Of a stretch of 64,000 nucleotides of DNA, positions 11,967 to 23,900 are shown one piece after another (the stretch's first letter is position 1; each line of letters opens with the position of its first letter). The DNA comes from Paragyromitra xinjiangensis. Its lineage: Eukaryota; Ascomycota; Pezizomycetes; Pezizales; Discinaceae. The notes beneath the pieces are model-generated. The model searched no databases and was not told the DNA's origin. It saw only the letters and a program-made list of their open reading frames with translations. A program made the translations under genes and the position numbers. The stretch spans positions 248,001 to 312,000 of the forward strand of contig JBCAMK010000021.1 in NCBI GenBank assembly GCA_038503065.1, given 5' to 3'.

Positions 11967-13015
11967 GTGGTTATTAGAATTATTGCCTAGATAGATCTGA
12001 TACCAAGAATATTCATCATGGAATCTCACTCGATTTGTTGTTCTCGGTAGAAATCCTTATAACGAACCAGGCAACACGCCTACTGTCCCATAACCCTACC
12101 CAAAGCACCCCTCAATTCCTAGCGATCGTCGTAAGCTCCCACTACCAAGGTGCTTAGACGCAGAAGATACCGAGTAGTTTTATAATTGCGTAGGCAGTGC
12201 AACTAGCTCGACATAGTCTAGGCTGAGGCTACCGTTAGTACGGCGTTGTTGCCCACTGAATGATAGCTTAGCCTAGTACCTCCGCTTTTGCACCGTACCG
12301 ATAGTACCACAATCGGCAGCAAGCGATTAATACCGTTATCTTAGATAATCTAACAGAGCAGTCTACCACCCCAGCCGCCAAGAACACAGGTAATTAACCG
12401 GAACCGGAGCCCACAAGCATGATCAATAAGATCCCAGCCTTTCATGGGGGGGTTATAACGGTGTTCACGAGTATTGAAAGTGTCATGTCGCACACGGGGG
12501 AAGGTCGGGGAGTAGATTTCCGGAGAGGAGGTTAATTGTTTGATGTGTAGATCTTGTCTTGTTGTTTTTAATTGCATACCGTATTGAAGACTGGGTAGTT
12601 CTAAAGTATTAGTCAACTATGTTGAAACCGCTCGTTACTAGCTTCCTTGGGACGGTGTTGGTTGGCTCTGTCTGGCGGGAAGTAATGTATCGGGCGGCAG
12701 GGTTAGAGTTTAGGTGCTTTTGGACATGCTATAGCTGATGGTGTGCGGTAATCATGGAATTTACGGTTTAAGACAGCCGATGGGGGGTTGGCTTGTGGGG
12801 GGCTGTACCGGCGAGTGATGGGTTGTGTAGATGGTTCTGGGAGAGTGTTTATTTTAGGAAGGCATGGTAATTCATGTACTTTATTTCACAAAGTGTATAT
12901 TTCATAATGGTCTTGGTTCAATTAAACCAACCAAAGCAACAAAACCCACCCTCATAAAAAACCAAACATCATAATCCATAAAATACATTCATCCAAATAT
13001 ACACATCCACACACA
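11967..13015. other. Intergenic region between convergent arginase and SAT4-like genes
   Basis: About 1 kb between two genes that point at each other. Frames at 11820-12029 and 12350-12616 on the minus strand have no motif. No repeat or RNA gene was seen. Confidence 0.45.
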
Positions 13016-14562
13016 TCAAACCTCCCCCTCCCCACCCACCTCACGACTCTCCCTACCCAAACTCCCCACTCCCGAACCAACCATCGTACTCTCATCCACC
13101 CCCCACCCCGTCTCCCCCTCCTGCACCCCATACCCCGTCCACCCAGAACCAAAATCCTTCCTCCCCCCCTCCACAACCGTCTCCTCCAGTCCCGCAAACT
13201 CAATCTCATCAATCTCCGCCCGTCCCCTCCTCTCCTCCCGGTTCACAGAAAACCAAAACCCCCGACCTCGCGAGAACGACGCGCGGGATTGGCCAGATGC
13301 GATCTTGTGGCTTTGGTCGACGATGAGACGGTATAGTACCGGGGCGTTGGCTACGCAGCAGGCTGCGAGCATTTCGATGGATGCGAACTGAGATGTTAGT
13401 ATTATACGGAGGAGGGGGAGGGGGAGGGGGGGGGTTACTAGTGTTCGCCATTGCTGGATTGCGTTGTTCTGGATTACGAATGGGAGGCGGAAGATGCTGA
13501 CGAGGATGACGAAGAAGCCGAGGGAGAAGAGGGAGTAGAGTTGGATTTTACTAGATGTGTTAGAAGCCGGGTTGAAGGGGGGGTAGGGGGGAGGTACAGT
13601 CTTAGTGGGAGACTGGTGTTGAAGACGATTGGAATGGGGTAGATTATGAGGATTAGATCGGTTGCGATGTTGCAGGCACCTGTTGTGTAGAGTTGGGCTT
13701 CGGCGAATGTGCAGGCTTCTGTGGTGGGGTTTTAGTTGGGGGGTTTTATTTCTATAGGTGTTGGGGACTTACCTCCTGGGTTGGGGTAGACCTGCCCTGG
13801 GATTAGTTAGTGATGTTCTAAAGGTTGGTATCTAGCTAGACAGTTGTGCTTACAGTAACTTGATACATCAATCAGAAACTCTCTCTTTCATAAGACAAAG
13901 ATAGGGGATTCTCACTGATTAAACGGACGACATTCCAACAAAGTAGACACCATAACGCCAGCAAAGGTCAAAAACAGAAACCCCCAAATGTACTTGATGT
14001 ACCTCCTATACTCATCCAGTTTCTCCACAATCCTCGCATACAAAGCGAGTATACAAAACTTCATACACCAAATACTACCCCAAATTAGCCCCCTCCCTCC
14101 AATCCCCATTCATCAAGCCACTTACAACGTAGCATAACAAGTCCTCCCCACCAAGGCCATCTTACTCCCAAACGCCCTCCGCTCCATCTCACGACTCGTC
14201 AACAACTCCGGATGCTCAATGTTGTTCGTGTTGTACACTAACACCAAATGGATGACAACAACTCTGAGGATCAGAACTGCGGAGGCTGCTAACATCCAGT
14301 AGTCGTCGATTGCCCATTTCTTGTTTCGTGACCATGTTGCGGCGAGACGGATCGCGATGAGGAGGAAACAGATGGAATAGATAACATAGCCTACTATTAG
14401 CGTTGTGAGATCAGAGAGCATTTCCAGCGTCGGACATAGTAATGCGACGTTCACTGTATCCACGGTGGGGGGGGGGGGTTTCTGGTGGAAGACGGTCGAC
14501 GGTGTTAATAGAGGAACGTCTATCATTTTAACACTTCGCGGAAGCAACGGATGAGCCCGCAT
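13016..14562 (-). CDS. SAT4/Pth11-like rhodopsin-domain membrane protein
   Basis: Seven-helix integral membrane protein of the fungal rhodopsin-domain (SAT4-like) family, whose members include Pth11-type receptors; ligand unknown. Seven exons on the minus strand, 14562-14126, 14074-13916, 13858-13854, 13796-13773, 13718-13598, 13550-13439 and 13387-13016, give 409 residues. Family signs are AIDDYWMLAAS near helix 2, ECRPF, HYWQVYPNPGG and ATDLILIIYPIP. The 5-nt exon TTACT supplies part of His-Tyr-Trp in that motif, and leaving it out breaks the frame. Introns are 47-57 nt. The C-terminal 90 residues are soluble and Gly/Glu-rich. The start could instead be Met13 (position 14526). Exon joins are by eye but the total length divides by three. 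Confidence 0.85.
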
Positions 14563-15626
14563 CCCGCAGCTGAGTTCGTACCACCTACGGTTTGCCGAAA
14601 AAATAACATCTGCTAGATTTAATACCCCTCCACCCCATCGCTACTATGTCATATTTGCATTACCCGAATTTCGTCCTGCAACATGCGGGTAGACAGGGCT
14701 GTGTGTTTAGCGGCCAGCGATAGATGTACCGTGGAGTATTGAAGTAACTGTTTCTGGTGCGCTAAACCGGGGTCAGTTTGGAGCAGGGCCTACTGGCTTA
14801 TGCCTCTGTTGATAAAGTAATCTGGTATTCTATGCACAGCCCACAGGGCTTGGGGGAGTTCTAGGTGGGTATGGGTTTTCTGGGACTCCCCATCGAAACT
14901 ACCTCGCATATCGAGATGCAGACGTTACAGCAAGCTAGATCAAGTGGACTCGTGGGGTTCAGTGCTTCGCTTAGATTGCATGCGATCCTTGTCTCACGAT
15001 TCATCTAGTGGCTGTTCTTCGGTACGCGTTTTGAATCATGTCTTACTCTTGATAATCCACAAATCATCTATACCACCGAAATAGCCCATGAATTGGATTC
15101 TCGCGGGTTCTGGTGACTCTGGAACCTTGGAGAGGGGGATTCTAGGTGACGCGTTTGGCATACCTAGTGGCCCGTGATTGAGTCTTGACTGATGCAGGGC
15201 GATTAGTAAGTACTGTATTGCGTGCTACGCGCGGTAGAATTAGGGTTCGGGGGAGTAATACTAATTGAATTGTAAAAGAAATATAGTTGAGATGCTGTAG
15301 CCAAGGTGCGACGTGTTAACCTCCTACGAACTAGTCGCCATCAGAAGACGGGGTTGGAAGGAACGATATATCTAGAACTTGTCATCGGGGAAACCATAGG
15401 ATGGGAGGCTCATAGCTCGACCCCGAACCCAGGTGTTCGTACCCAACGTTATCTTTTCTTTTACTCCATCACTAAGCCAGGGCCTTAAAGCTTAAATACG
15501 TGACAAATGCCCCACAGCTTCTCCGAATTCCGAGGTGACATGGAGGAGTATCAGTCAACGCTTCTATCTTTAGCTCGTAATCGAGTCATTGGGTTTCCAG
15601 ACTTACTGCTATTTATCATACCCGTA
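14563..15626. other. Flank between SAT4-like gene and transposon
   Basis: No gene is supported. A frame starting at 15507 runs into the transposon end at 15627 and is not a credible gene. The TA at 15625-15626 is the left copy of the transposon target duplication. Confidence 0.5.
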
Positions 15627-15680
15627 CAGTCGCTCCCGGGTCAACGACGAAACTGGGCCAGCGACGAACGGGGGTTCAGT
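15627..15680. repeat. Left terminal inverted repeat of the Fot1/pogo element
   Basis: These 54 bases match 17929-17982 exactly in reverse complement. The match stops abruptly inside (TGGCG on the left against CCAAA on the right), which fixes the inner boundary. The outer boundary is fixed by the flanking TA. Confidence 0.93.
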
Positions 15681-15906
15681 TGGCGCAACTGCAAAACACA
15701 ACGAGTCAGATTTGTTCTTCCCAGAATCCCAAGAAATGAAGAGGGTTTCTGGTGTCATAGTAACGCAACACAAAGAATTAGCTAGAAGAGAGTGAGAGAG
15801 AGCTGGATTTCCAAGTTTTTCGGGTTCTGAATCTTGCTAGATAAATATTCTCAGGTGCTGTGAGAGTAGCACCTCCGCACCTGGACCTCATAGCTAAGCG
15901 ACATAC

Positions 15907-17838
15907 ATGAACACAATGTCAACCAAAATTCCAACTGTAAACCACGATACCCAATACACAAGGTACGAGTGCCTTGTGCTCGCTTTAAGCCATTACCATG
16001 CCGAGCTTCAGCAATACAACGCAAATCCACAGCAAGTGCAAAAGCCGATTGTTCTTAAAATCGCAAAACTATACGGTGTAAATGAGTGTACCCTTCGCCG
16101 ACACATCAAAAATCCAGGACAAAAGACAAGAGCCGATGATGCAGCAAATAGACAAATACTGACAGTTGAAGAGGAGAATGTGCTTGTGGAAAGACTTTTG
16201 TTACTTGATGACTTCAATATCCCCGCCAGCAAAGCCACGTTCTACACACTTGCACACAACCTTCTCCATCGACGACAACCAACAAAGCAACTCGGTCGGG
16301 ACTGGATTTATCGATTTTTAGAGCAGCACGGAGAATGTCGTTATGTTTTAACCAAAACAATTGCATCAAATCGTGCAAATGCAGTGAGTTGGGATGTTAT
16401 GGATGACTTTTTTTGGAAGGTAAGTATTGTTTTTCTAAAAAAGACTGGACTGTGCATGAATCGAACTCATACCCTTACTGTATATAAGAGGATACTTTAC
16501 TAACTACACTATATAAATTTGATATTTAGTTACGTCAAACTATCATCAAGTATTCAGTTGCACCTCGAAATACATACAACCTAGACGAAAAAGGATTCAT
16601 TCTTGGAGTAGGAGATGTTACCAAAAGGATATGCCGTAATGTTCGCCAAAATGCACAATACAAAGAACATCATAATCGAGAATCTTGTACAGTGGTAGAA
16701 TCAGTATCTGTGGATGGCTTTGTTTTGACTCCTTTAATTATTTTTAAAGGCGCAAATCATATTGCTGGGTGGCACCGGGAGACAAAAGAGGAGGATTACT
16801 GGTATGGCTATGGCCCAAAAGGCTATAATAATAGTCAATTATGCCTAGAATATTTAGAGAAAATATTTGAGCCTGAAACGGCAGCAAGGTATATTACATT
16901 GATTTTAAATAATTTAATTAACTAACTAATTTTACTTTATTTATTTAGGGCATATGGCGAGTGGCGAATGCTAATTTTTGACGGATTTGACTCTCATATC
17001 ACCATCGAATTAATTGAATATTGTCTTAATCATAAAATAATTCCCTTCTGCCTTCCGGCACATACATCCCATGTCTTACAGCCATTGGATGTTGGCATAT
17101 TCTCTCCGCTAAAAAAATATTATTCACAAGAAGGTACGTAAATAGTTCTAAATTTATTTAAATTAAAAAATACTGACATACACTTAAATACTAGTGAGTA
17201 AACTGCGGATACCAGTTGACAAAAATAATTTTCCAAATTTATTAGCTAGATCACATAGGAAGGCTTTTTCATTAAAAAATATCAGTTCGGCCTTTCGTGC
17301 AACTGGCATTTGGCCTTTTAACCCTCTTGAGATTTTGGAAAATCTCACACTCCCCAAGCCCAACATCACTCCTCCAGATCCTGTACCCCCTCACACACCA
17401 GATTTAGATTCTCCCTATGATTTACTCACATACCGTCCCCAAACTCCTACCACTCCTCGTGCTATTCATAATTTATATGTTGAGGGTCTAGCAACATATA
17501 CCACTAACAGTCCTCGAGCTGTTAAACAACGAGCAATATTTACTAAAATGAAAATGGGCGCCGAGAAATGCGCTGCAAGGGCGGCCATGCATGAGGCGGG
17601 AGAGGCACACCTACGTGAAGAAATTAAAAAGCGGGAGTCACTGGTAACTTAAATTTTCTTTATTATCTGAAAAAGATTCACTCTCTAATGACTTGAACAG
17701 GCTAAAGCTGACACACGGCGTATCAACTCTGATGCGGCATGTGTACTTGAGAGAGGAACAGTGCTGGCGGAATTAAAGCGGAAGCGAGATGAAGCAGATG
17801 CTAAAAAAGCCTCAAAGAAGCGAAAAAATGTTTTATAG
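15907..17838 (+). CDS. Fot1/pogo transposase (DDE_1 superfamily)
   Basis: Transposase that would bind the element ends and catalyse cut-and-paste movement. Exons 15907-16419, 16530-16888, 16949-17133, 17195-17643 and 17701-17838 give 547 residues without an internal stop. The N-terminus holds a helix-turn-helix segment (KLYGVNECTLRRHI), then a CENP-B-type HTH (LGRDWIYRFLEQHG). The catalytic triad appears as NLDEKGF (D190), LIFDGFDSH (D302) and LQPLDVG (D338), with 35 residues between the last two. The C-terminus has FRATGIWPFNP, typical of pogo-like proteins, and ends in a basic Lys-rich tail. Many Fot1 transposases lack introns, so five exons is notable. Intron 1 carries a tRNA-like sequence on the opposite strand. 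Confidence 0.9.
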
Positions 17839-17928
17839 CCCGAGTATATCTGTAATTGTCAAGTCCGAATCTCTGAAATGCCCAAAATCTCTTAACTGCG
17901 TGAAATAAAAACCCATATCTATATTTGG

Positions 17929-17982
17929 ACTGAACCCCCGTTCGTCGCTGGCCCAGTTTCGTCGTTGACCCGGGAGCGACTG
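17929..17982. repeat. Right terminal inverted repeat of the Fot1/pogo element
   Basis: Exact reverse complement of 15627-15680 over 54 bases, followed by the TA target duplicate at 17983-17984. The transposase stop codon lies 90 bases before it. Confidence 0.93.
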
Positions 17983-17984
17983 TA

Positions 17985-20900
17985 GTTCATAGAGTCCACC
18001 AAAGGCGGGGGAAACAGTAATCTGAGATCTAGAAGCAAACCTGCTCACGCAACTCGCAGGCCGAAACCCAATCAAAAGATGCGAATAGCGAGATGATTAA
18101 TCAGATTGAAAAACCGTGCAGCTAGTAATCGGTTTGTCAGCGTTAAAGAAAGACATGTGCAGTCAGCAGATCGTCAAAATAGTATTTGCAGATACGTCTG
18201 TATGCTTCGTCGAGTCAATCGTGATGATCTATTCCTCTTTACGTTCGCTGTCTGACAAACCCTACGGTAGATATTGTGGGTGCGCGATATTAGCGATGTC
18301 GTTTTACGGGCTTCCTTACTCATCCAAGTCTTTGTGGAATAGCTACTCAAAACCTCATCACAGCCCTACATGGACACGTGTTGAAGATTATGTTCAAGGT
18401 GGGCTTGGAGGCTGGGTAGATTAGCTAGCAGTATGCATAATGCAGTCGTCTCTAGACTACAAATCGGAGTCTAGAAGGCCATGGGGGGACGGGTATCGTC
18501 CCTAGGGTTGAGCTACTGTGGTGGATCCTTGATCGTTACTCGTCAAGCTTTCTTGGAGCGTGTGTGGGAAATTTGCACTTGGAATCAACTTTATTTTATA
18601 CGAAACTGATATCCTGACTGCTAGATCGGAAATGAAGACGCTATTACATGCACTGGGTAGCATCCGTGCCTTGGCACTGGTACCTCCTTTTGAGTCTTGG
18701 CGGGGAATATTCAAATACTAGACACCGAACGTAGTCTTCCTATTATCGCAGTTATAGAAAGGTTGTACAGAACTAGCGGAAACTAATAGTTAGAGAAATC
18801 AAAGATCTTGACAGTGATCCCAATCTTCACGGTAAAGTCCCACCGTAGACATGTCTCTGGTTAGCAGCCCCGTTGATTGAGCGTAAGAGGCGACTACAGC
18901 GAACGCCGAGTGATAGCAAGTGCCTTGCAATTTGTTTTAGATATATAGCTGAAGCCGTACGAATAAGGGGTTATTAGTGGGAGTCGGGAATAAACCCGAC
19001 CCGTTGCGCACGTGTCAAAATCGTATCCTTCACGTATGGCCATGGTACGAGGCGTGGGGTGAGCTGGGCAAGTTTGTTCACACCCTCTTAACAAAAAAAT
19101 TGCTAGTAAAGCCACATTCGAAGCACCATCAGAAGGGGAACTACAGTTATTGTGGTACAAACGTATGGGGGTGAAGTTGGAACGGCAAGGGTATTGAAAA
19201 CCCGTTTTTTTGTAGCTTAATAGTTATAACTGAACATCCTGGCCGTTCTAACTTCACCCCCCGTACGCTTGTACTGGTCACATATTCAGGTTGGTTCAAT
19301 CAGCTATCAGAAGCCAACTACTCTTTCTAAGACTTTGATTGGTCAAACTAGCCAAAGGGTGTGAACAAGCTTGTCCAGCTCACCCCCGATGCCCTCTCGC
19401 ACCATACGAGATTCCGCGTGTATAAGCTCTTGAGTAAGGAATCAGTCCTTGAGGTATTTGCAGTTGCTTGGGCATGGATGATCACTCGCTACTCCCGTCT
19501 GAAGATAGATAGATAAATCATATACGCATCTAGCCCTTAAGCTATGGCGGCACCTCGCCTGAAGGTACCTTTAAAACACGCGTCGCTCTGTATTTGCTTT
19601 CGGGGTAAAGGTTCAAGAATCTCGTCTAGAGTTTCTGATGTATACGCCGTCTGTTTTAGATTCGCTTCAATGGAGTTCTACTCTATTCAAACGCCTAGGT
19701 ATTCATCACTTAATTACTAACACGTGAATACACCAACCACCTCAACAAAACCCAAACCTAAAGCTCGGCAAAAAAAACCTCCACCAATATGTAATTACTA
19801 ATCAAAATCATGAGATTCCTACCATATTTCAGGATCGTAGGTGCTCGGACTATTGTTTCTGCCAGGGAGCCAAACCCCCCTTCCACCCTGCAAGAAAGCG
19901 TTGACATTAGCCACTAGTACCCAGGCATCTGATCCCACCAATAGCGTAGCTTTTCCTCTTAGTCGCCCCCATGGCTCCCCATACGTTTAATTTTGCGGGA
20001 GATGGGACCCCTGCAAATGCGACGGTGGCTAGGAAGATGGGATATTGTGGAGAAGAGTAGACGATAAGTGATGGAGGGTAGTTCCGGAAAGGTTCGTTCG
20101 AAGAAAACATCTCGTAGGGGGCAATTCTTGCTCGGCTTCGCTTGAAAAGGACCTAGTGGTACGATAAGTTGGGATTGCTAGAAATCCCTCGTTTGGATGA
20201 TACATGTTATTATTACTAGTGCCACGGAGAGTTTCGAGCGTTCGGTTCGTCCCCGTTTTAGCGTGATGTTTACAAAGTATCAGGATACCGAGAGCTGGTG
20301 ATGCTAGCAATTAAATTAATAAGAACCAATCTTAAGCTTGACTTGCGCGAAAGCTCAAAGAGTCAAAGTTGGGGCTAGGCTAAACCCCACACAATAGTTC
20401 CGAAAATGGGGGCGGGTAAGAAGTGTTTTGCAGAGATCTGGGATAACGTGGGATACTAGGAGTGTTGGTATATTAGGTGCACGTGTTGGAGTTTATCCAG
20501 TTGTGTAGGTGAGACATATACATGGGTTTGCTCGGACCTGTTGCTGTTGCTAGTTGGGGGCCTATTCATAGCGTATCACTCGGTTTAGTCGGGACGTTTT
20601 TGAGGTTATAAGATGTGATATTCGTTGCTTCTGTGGAGGGCTTGAGATATTCGATAGAGAAGAAAGAAACGAAGAAGAGGCACCGTATATATACAAGTAT
20701 TCAACCAACCAGAGCCCCTCCACCATATACCTCGCCGGTCAACGCCTTCAGGCCTAAAGCAGCCTCCGAATAAGCCCGATACACTGAATAGCCGACTGAA
20801 TAATTGGCAGCCAAAGAAGACCAGATCAGCAAGGGATAATAAGAAACCTGAATAGTAGAAAAGCCTACGTATGCTATAGAAGCCCCACGCAGGTGGAGAA

Positions 20901-23900
20901 AAGAATAGAGCCAAATGAATAGAGAAAGGCCGGAAGTGGCACGAAAGGAAGTAAATATCCAACAGTTTTTTTAGGATGTACTCTAGGCTTCTTAATATGC
21001 CTGTGTATAATTATTCTAGTGTGGGATTTCATAGTGTGTTTGGCCTTCATAGGGATTCGATTATTTAGCGGATATTCGAGCTATGCGCGTGCGGGAGATG
21101 CTTCGACCGAGAGGTGGCCATCAGAAGGCCATTTAATAGGGCCCTTCTAGTTATCTGAGCTACTATAGATGAAATATACTTCTCATTTTGTTCTTCTTTA
21201 TGTTATGCATATGCTTTCCTCCCGCACCCGCATATTTTCAACACTACCAACTTATGATTACCTAGGCCTCGAGCACAGTGAAAGTGAGGAACAGTAGCAA
21301 AGATCCACAATCTCTTTAATCACCGTGCTGCAATACATACAATTTACTAATCGCCAATCAGACCGGCAGTTTCCGTATACTTTTTTCAGCTCGGGGACGG
21401 GAACTACCGTCACCCTGGGCCTTTGCAGCCCATTTACCCTCTTCTTAATTATAACTTGGAAGGCCGCTCACCACCTGGCCCGAGTCAAGCCGGCTCGTGG
21501 ACATCACTAATCCCGGAAGAGTAGTTGAATGGAGGTTAGTGATGGGGCCTCAGACTACCGAAGCTTGGTAACAAGATGTAAGACCTTTGGGGTACGATAG
21601 GCTTCGCTTATAGGGGTAGTTGGATGGCTTTGTGATCTTGGCGAGGAGCAGCAAGCTCTATGCGGTTTTGGAGAGGGTGAAGTCGAGGAACTAAGCGTGA
21701 TCTCAGATGGTAGGGGTTAGTAGGCTCTTCTCTGGCGTATAAGATCCCGAAGGTATTATGGTACGAAGCTCGAATATAGGCGCATCGGTTTCTTATTGTA
21801 AGATTTTTACCCTGATGAGGTTCAGCTCTAAATTACCATGTAAAGCAAAAAGAAGAGTGGAGAACGATTAGCTCCGCGTCTGCTGTATGATCTACAAATA
21901 TTAAAGTTAACATTGCTCTATTCTCCTCGCACCGTCACTATCACAGCTTCCGAAAAGCAGATATAGGTTTCTCTAAAAATTGATCACACCCCCTCCGTTA
22001 GGCTTTCATAGCCCTTGTACTAAATCTGTGTTGCGTTAAGCAGAAGCTACAACATCTCGTCTCTCGTCGCCCAAAGACGATCGCGAGAACATAGCTCCAG
22101 CGTCTCATTCTCGAGATTGGTCTTTTCGCGGCTTGGGGCTCTAGGCTCAATTTCCCCATTGGAGGAATAAGTGTGGTAAAATTCCTTAAGTTTGTTACCC
22201 TCAGCTTCTAGACGCACTGGAAGTCTTCCTAGGGGCTTACCTTTCCTAGCTAGCTATATATGTATAGCTGCTCTCCGTAAATGTATTCTGACCGGTGGTT
22301 CACCTAAATTTTATAAGCTTCTTTCTCGCACTACTTTTCATATACTTGATCTAACCTGTTCGTTGCTAGGGTCTTAGCTAGGTATGGCTCACCAAATTAA
22401 AGCGATTCTAATCATTTACCAACCCGAGCGCCGGTCCTTAAGCTTTTCTACGCGTACCGACCACGCCCGGAAACGAAGGCACTCTATCGCAGTACTAAGT
22501 GTGGTGTAGCAGCTACCCACAGTATCAAAAAATGTGAATAGAAATACAATACTGTACTATTAGGTATTGAGATTCAAACCCTAACCCTTGACTATGCACC
22601 CGGCAACCTAGAATGCCATTCGTATCATTTAGTCACTAATTCTGATTCAGCAAGTCGAATACGAAATTGTTTCCCAATTAGCCCAGACTCTGCTTCGCAG
22701 CCCGGATTTGCAATCATACTACCATGGTATGTTTTATTCAGTTGCACAACCTCTTCTTGAAGCAATAAGTTCCGGTCGAACAGTTTAGATTTGTTCTACC
22801 TGGCGATGCGGCCGCGGATCTACCCGTATCCATATTTCCGTTTGAACTTCAATCATGCGTCTATTTTAGAAATAGGAAATCTTTCATCGCCTCGTGGTGC
22901 CTCCACGAGATCCGTCTTGATATTGGTGCTCCGCAACAAACGCACAATCCGGCCCAATGATGCTGCGGTACCTTCCGCATGTTGATAAAACGATATCTTC
23001 GAGCGGCGATGTTTCGGAGATCAAAGAGGTTTACTCCGTTAACGTTCCGTATCTTGATACGAGCTGGTCGCACCGCGTTTCTAGATCAGGTGGTACAGGA
23101 CGGAAGCGTCGCGTATCGGCTTGTCTACTTGGCCGCGGGGATTTCTGTTTGGTGGTACGATCTTAGTGGCTCGTTTGAAATCCAATGACGTTCGCAAGGC
23201 CGTTGAAGGGTGGCAGCCCACTTGAGTGATACGGTTTTGCCTGAAAACTCGGATGGAAAGTAGCCTGGTCGTGTTGGGAGGAGGTTCCGACGCCATAGGT
23301 GAACTGTTCTAGTTGTGTAGTTTTGCGTTACGATCAGTAGCTTTGTTAATGCCCCGAGTAGTCTTCGGGTGATCTCAATTCAAATACGATTCCAAGAGGC
23401 AAATACAACGGATGTAAGTGCGAAGGAGGTTGCAATACCCGAAGGGTATCTGGCGCCTTCGATAAAGATTTGAGAGTGAGGAGTTTCTAAGGTCGTATCC
23501 ATAATCTGCAGCTGTATCTGTAGTTGAAACTCGCCCAAAAACCTCAGGTCGTTACATCAGTCTCTCACTTGAAGATCGTGAATCCAGGAGTGGATGCACC
23601 CGTATCTAGCGGAAAGCTCTAGGAGGTGAAGCCGAGTAATCTCAATTGAACAGTTAGGTTGGTGAAATTGCTTAAGTTTAGTAGAATTTAATGCTATAAA
23701 TGTATTCCGGGAACGTTGGTGGTATTCAGTAAAGACTTCACGGTTTAAATACTAAGCGTGAATACATGTACCTCCAATTCCAGTCCCCTCTTTTATTACA
23801 GTGCAGGTTCAATACAATATATACACTGTAACTATATTGTCAACTCTGTTAAATAGCGGCCACCCACGAATACTGTTTTCGTAGATATTTTTATACTGTG

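Larger units (their letters stand above)
15627..17982 (+). mobile_element. Complete Fot1/pogo-type DNA transposon
   Basis: A 2356-bp element bounded by perfectly matching 54-bp terminal inverted repeats that begin CAGTCGCTCCCGGG. It is flanked by TA on both sides (15625-15626 and 17983-17984), the target duplication of the Tc1/mariner/pogo group. It encodes one five-exon transposase in the plus direction with no stop or frame break. Perfect ends plus an open transposase suggest recent insertion and possible activity (inference). The ends and the coding triad place it in the fungal Fot1/pogo branch. Confidence 0.92.

Noticed and set aside
15507..15785. Open frame crossing the left transposon end
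   Set aside because: It reads into the terminal inverted repeat, so its C-terminal part is transposon sequence; the part before it has no motif, so a disrupted host gene is not supported.
22861..23188. Overlapping frames including one ending in a hydrophobic LVYLAAGISVWWYDL stretch
   Set aside because: Weak resemblance to fungal multi-helix proteins, but too short, no flanking homologous segment and open in several frames at once.
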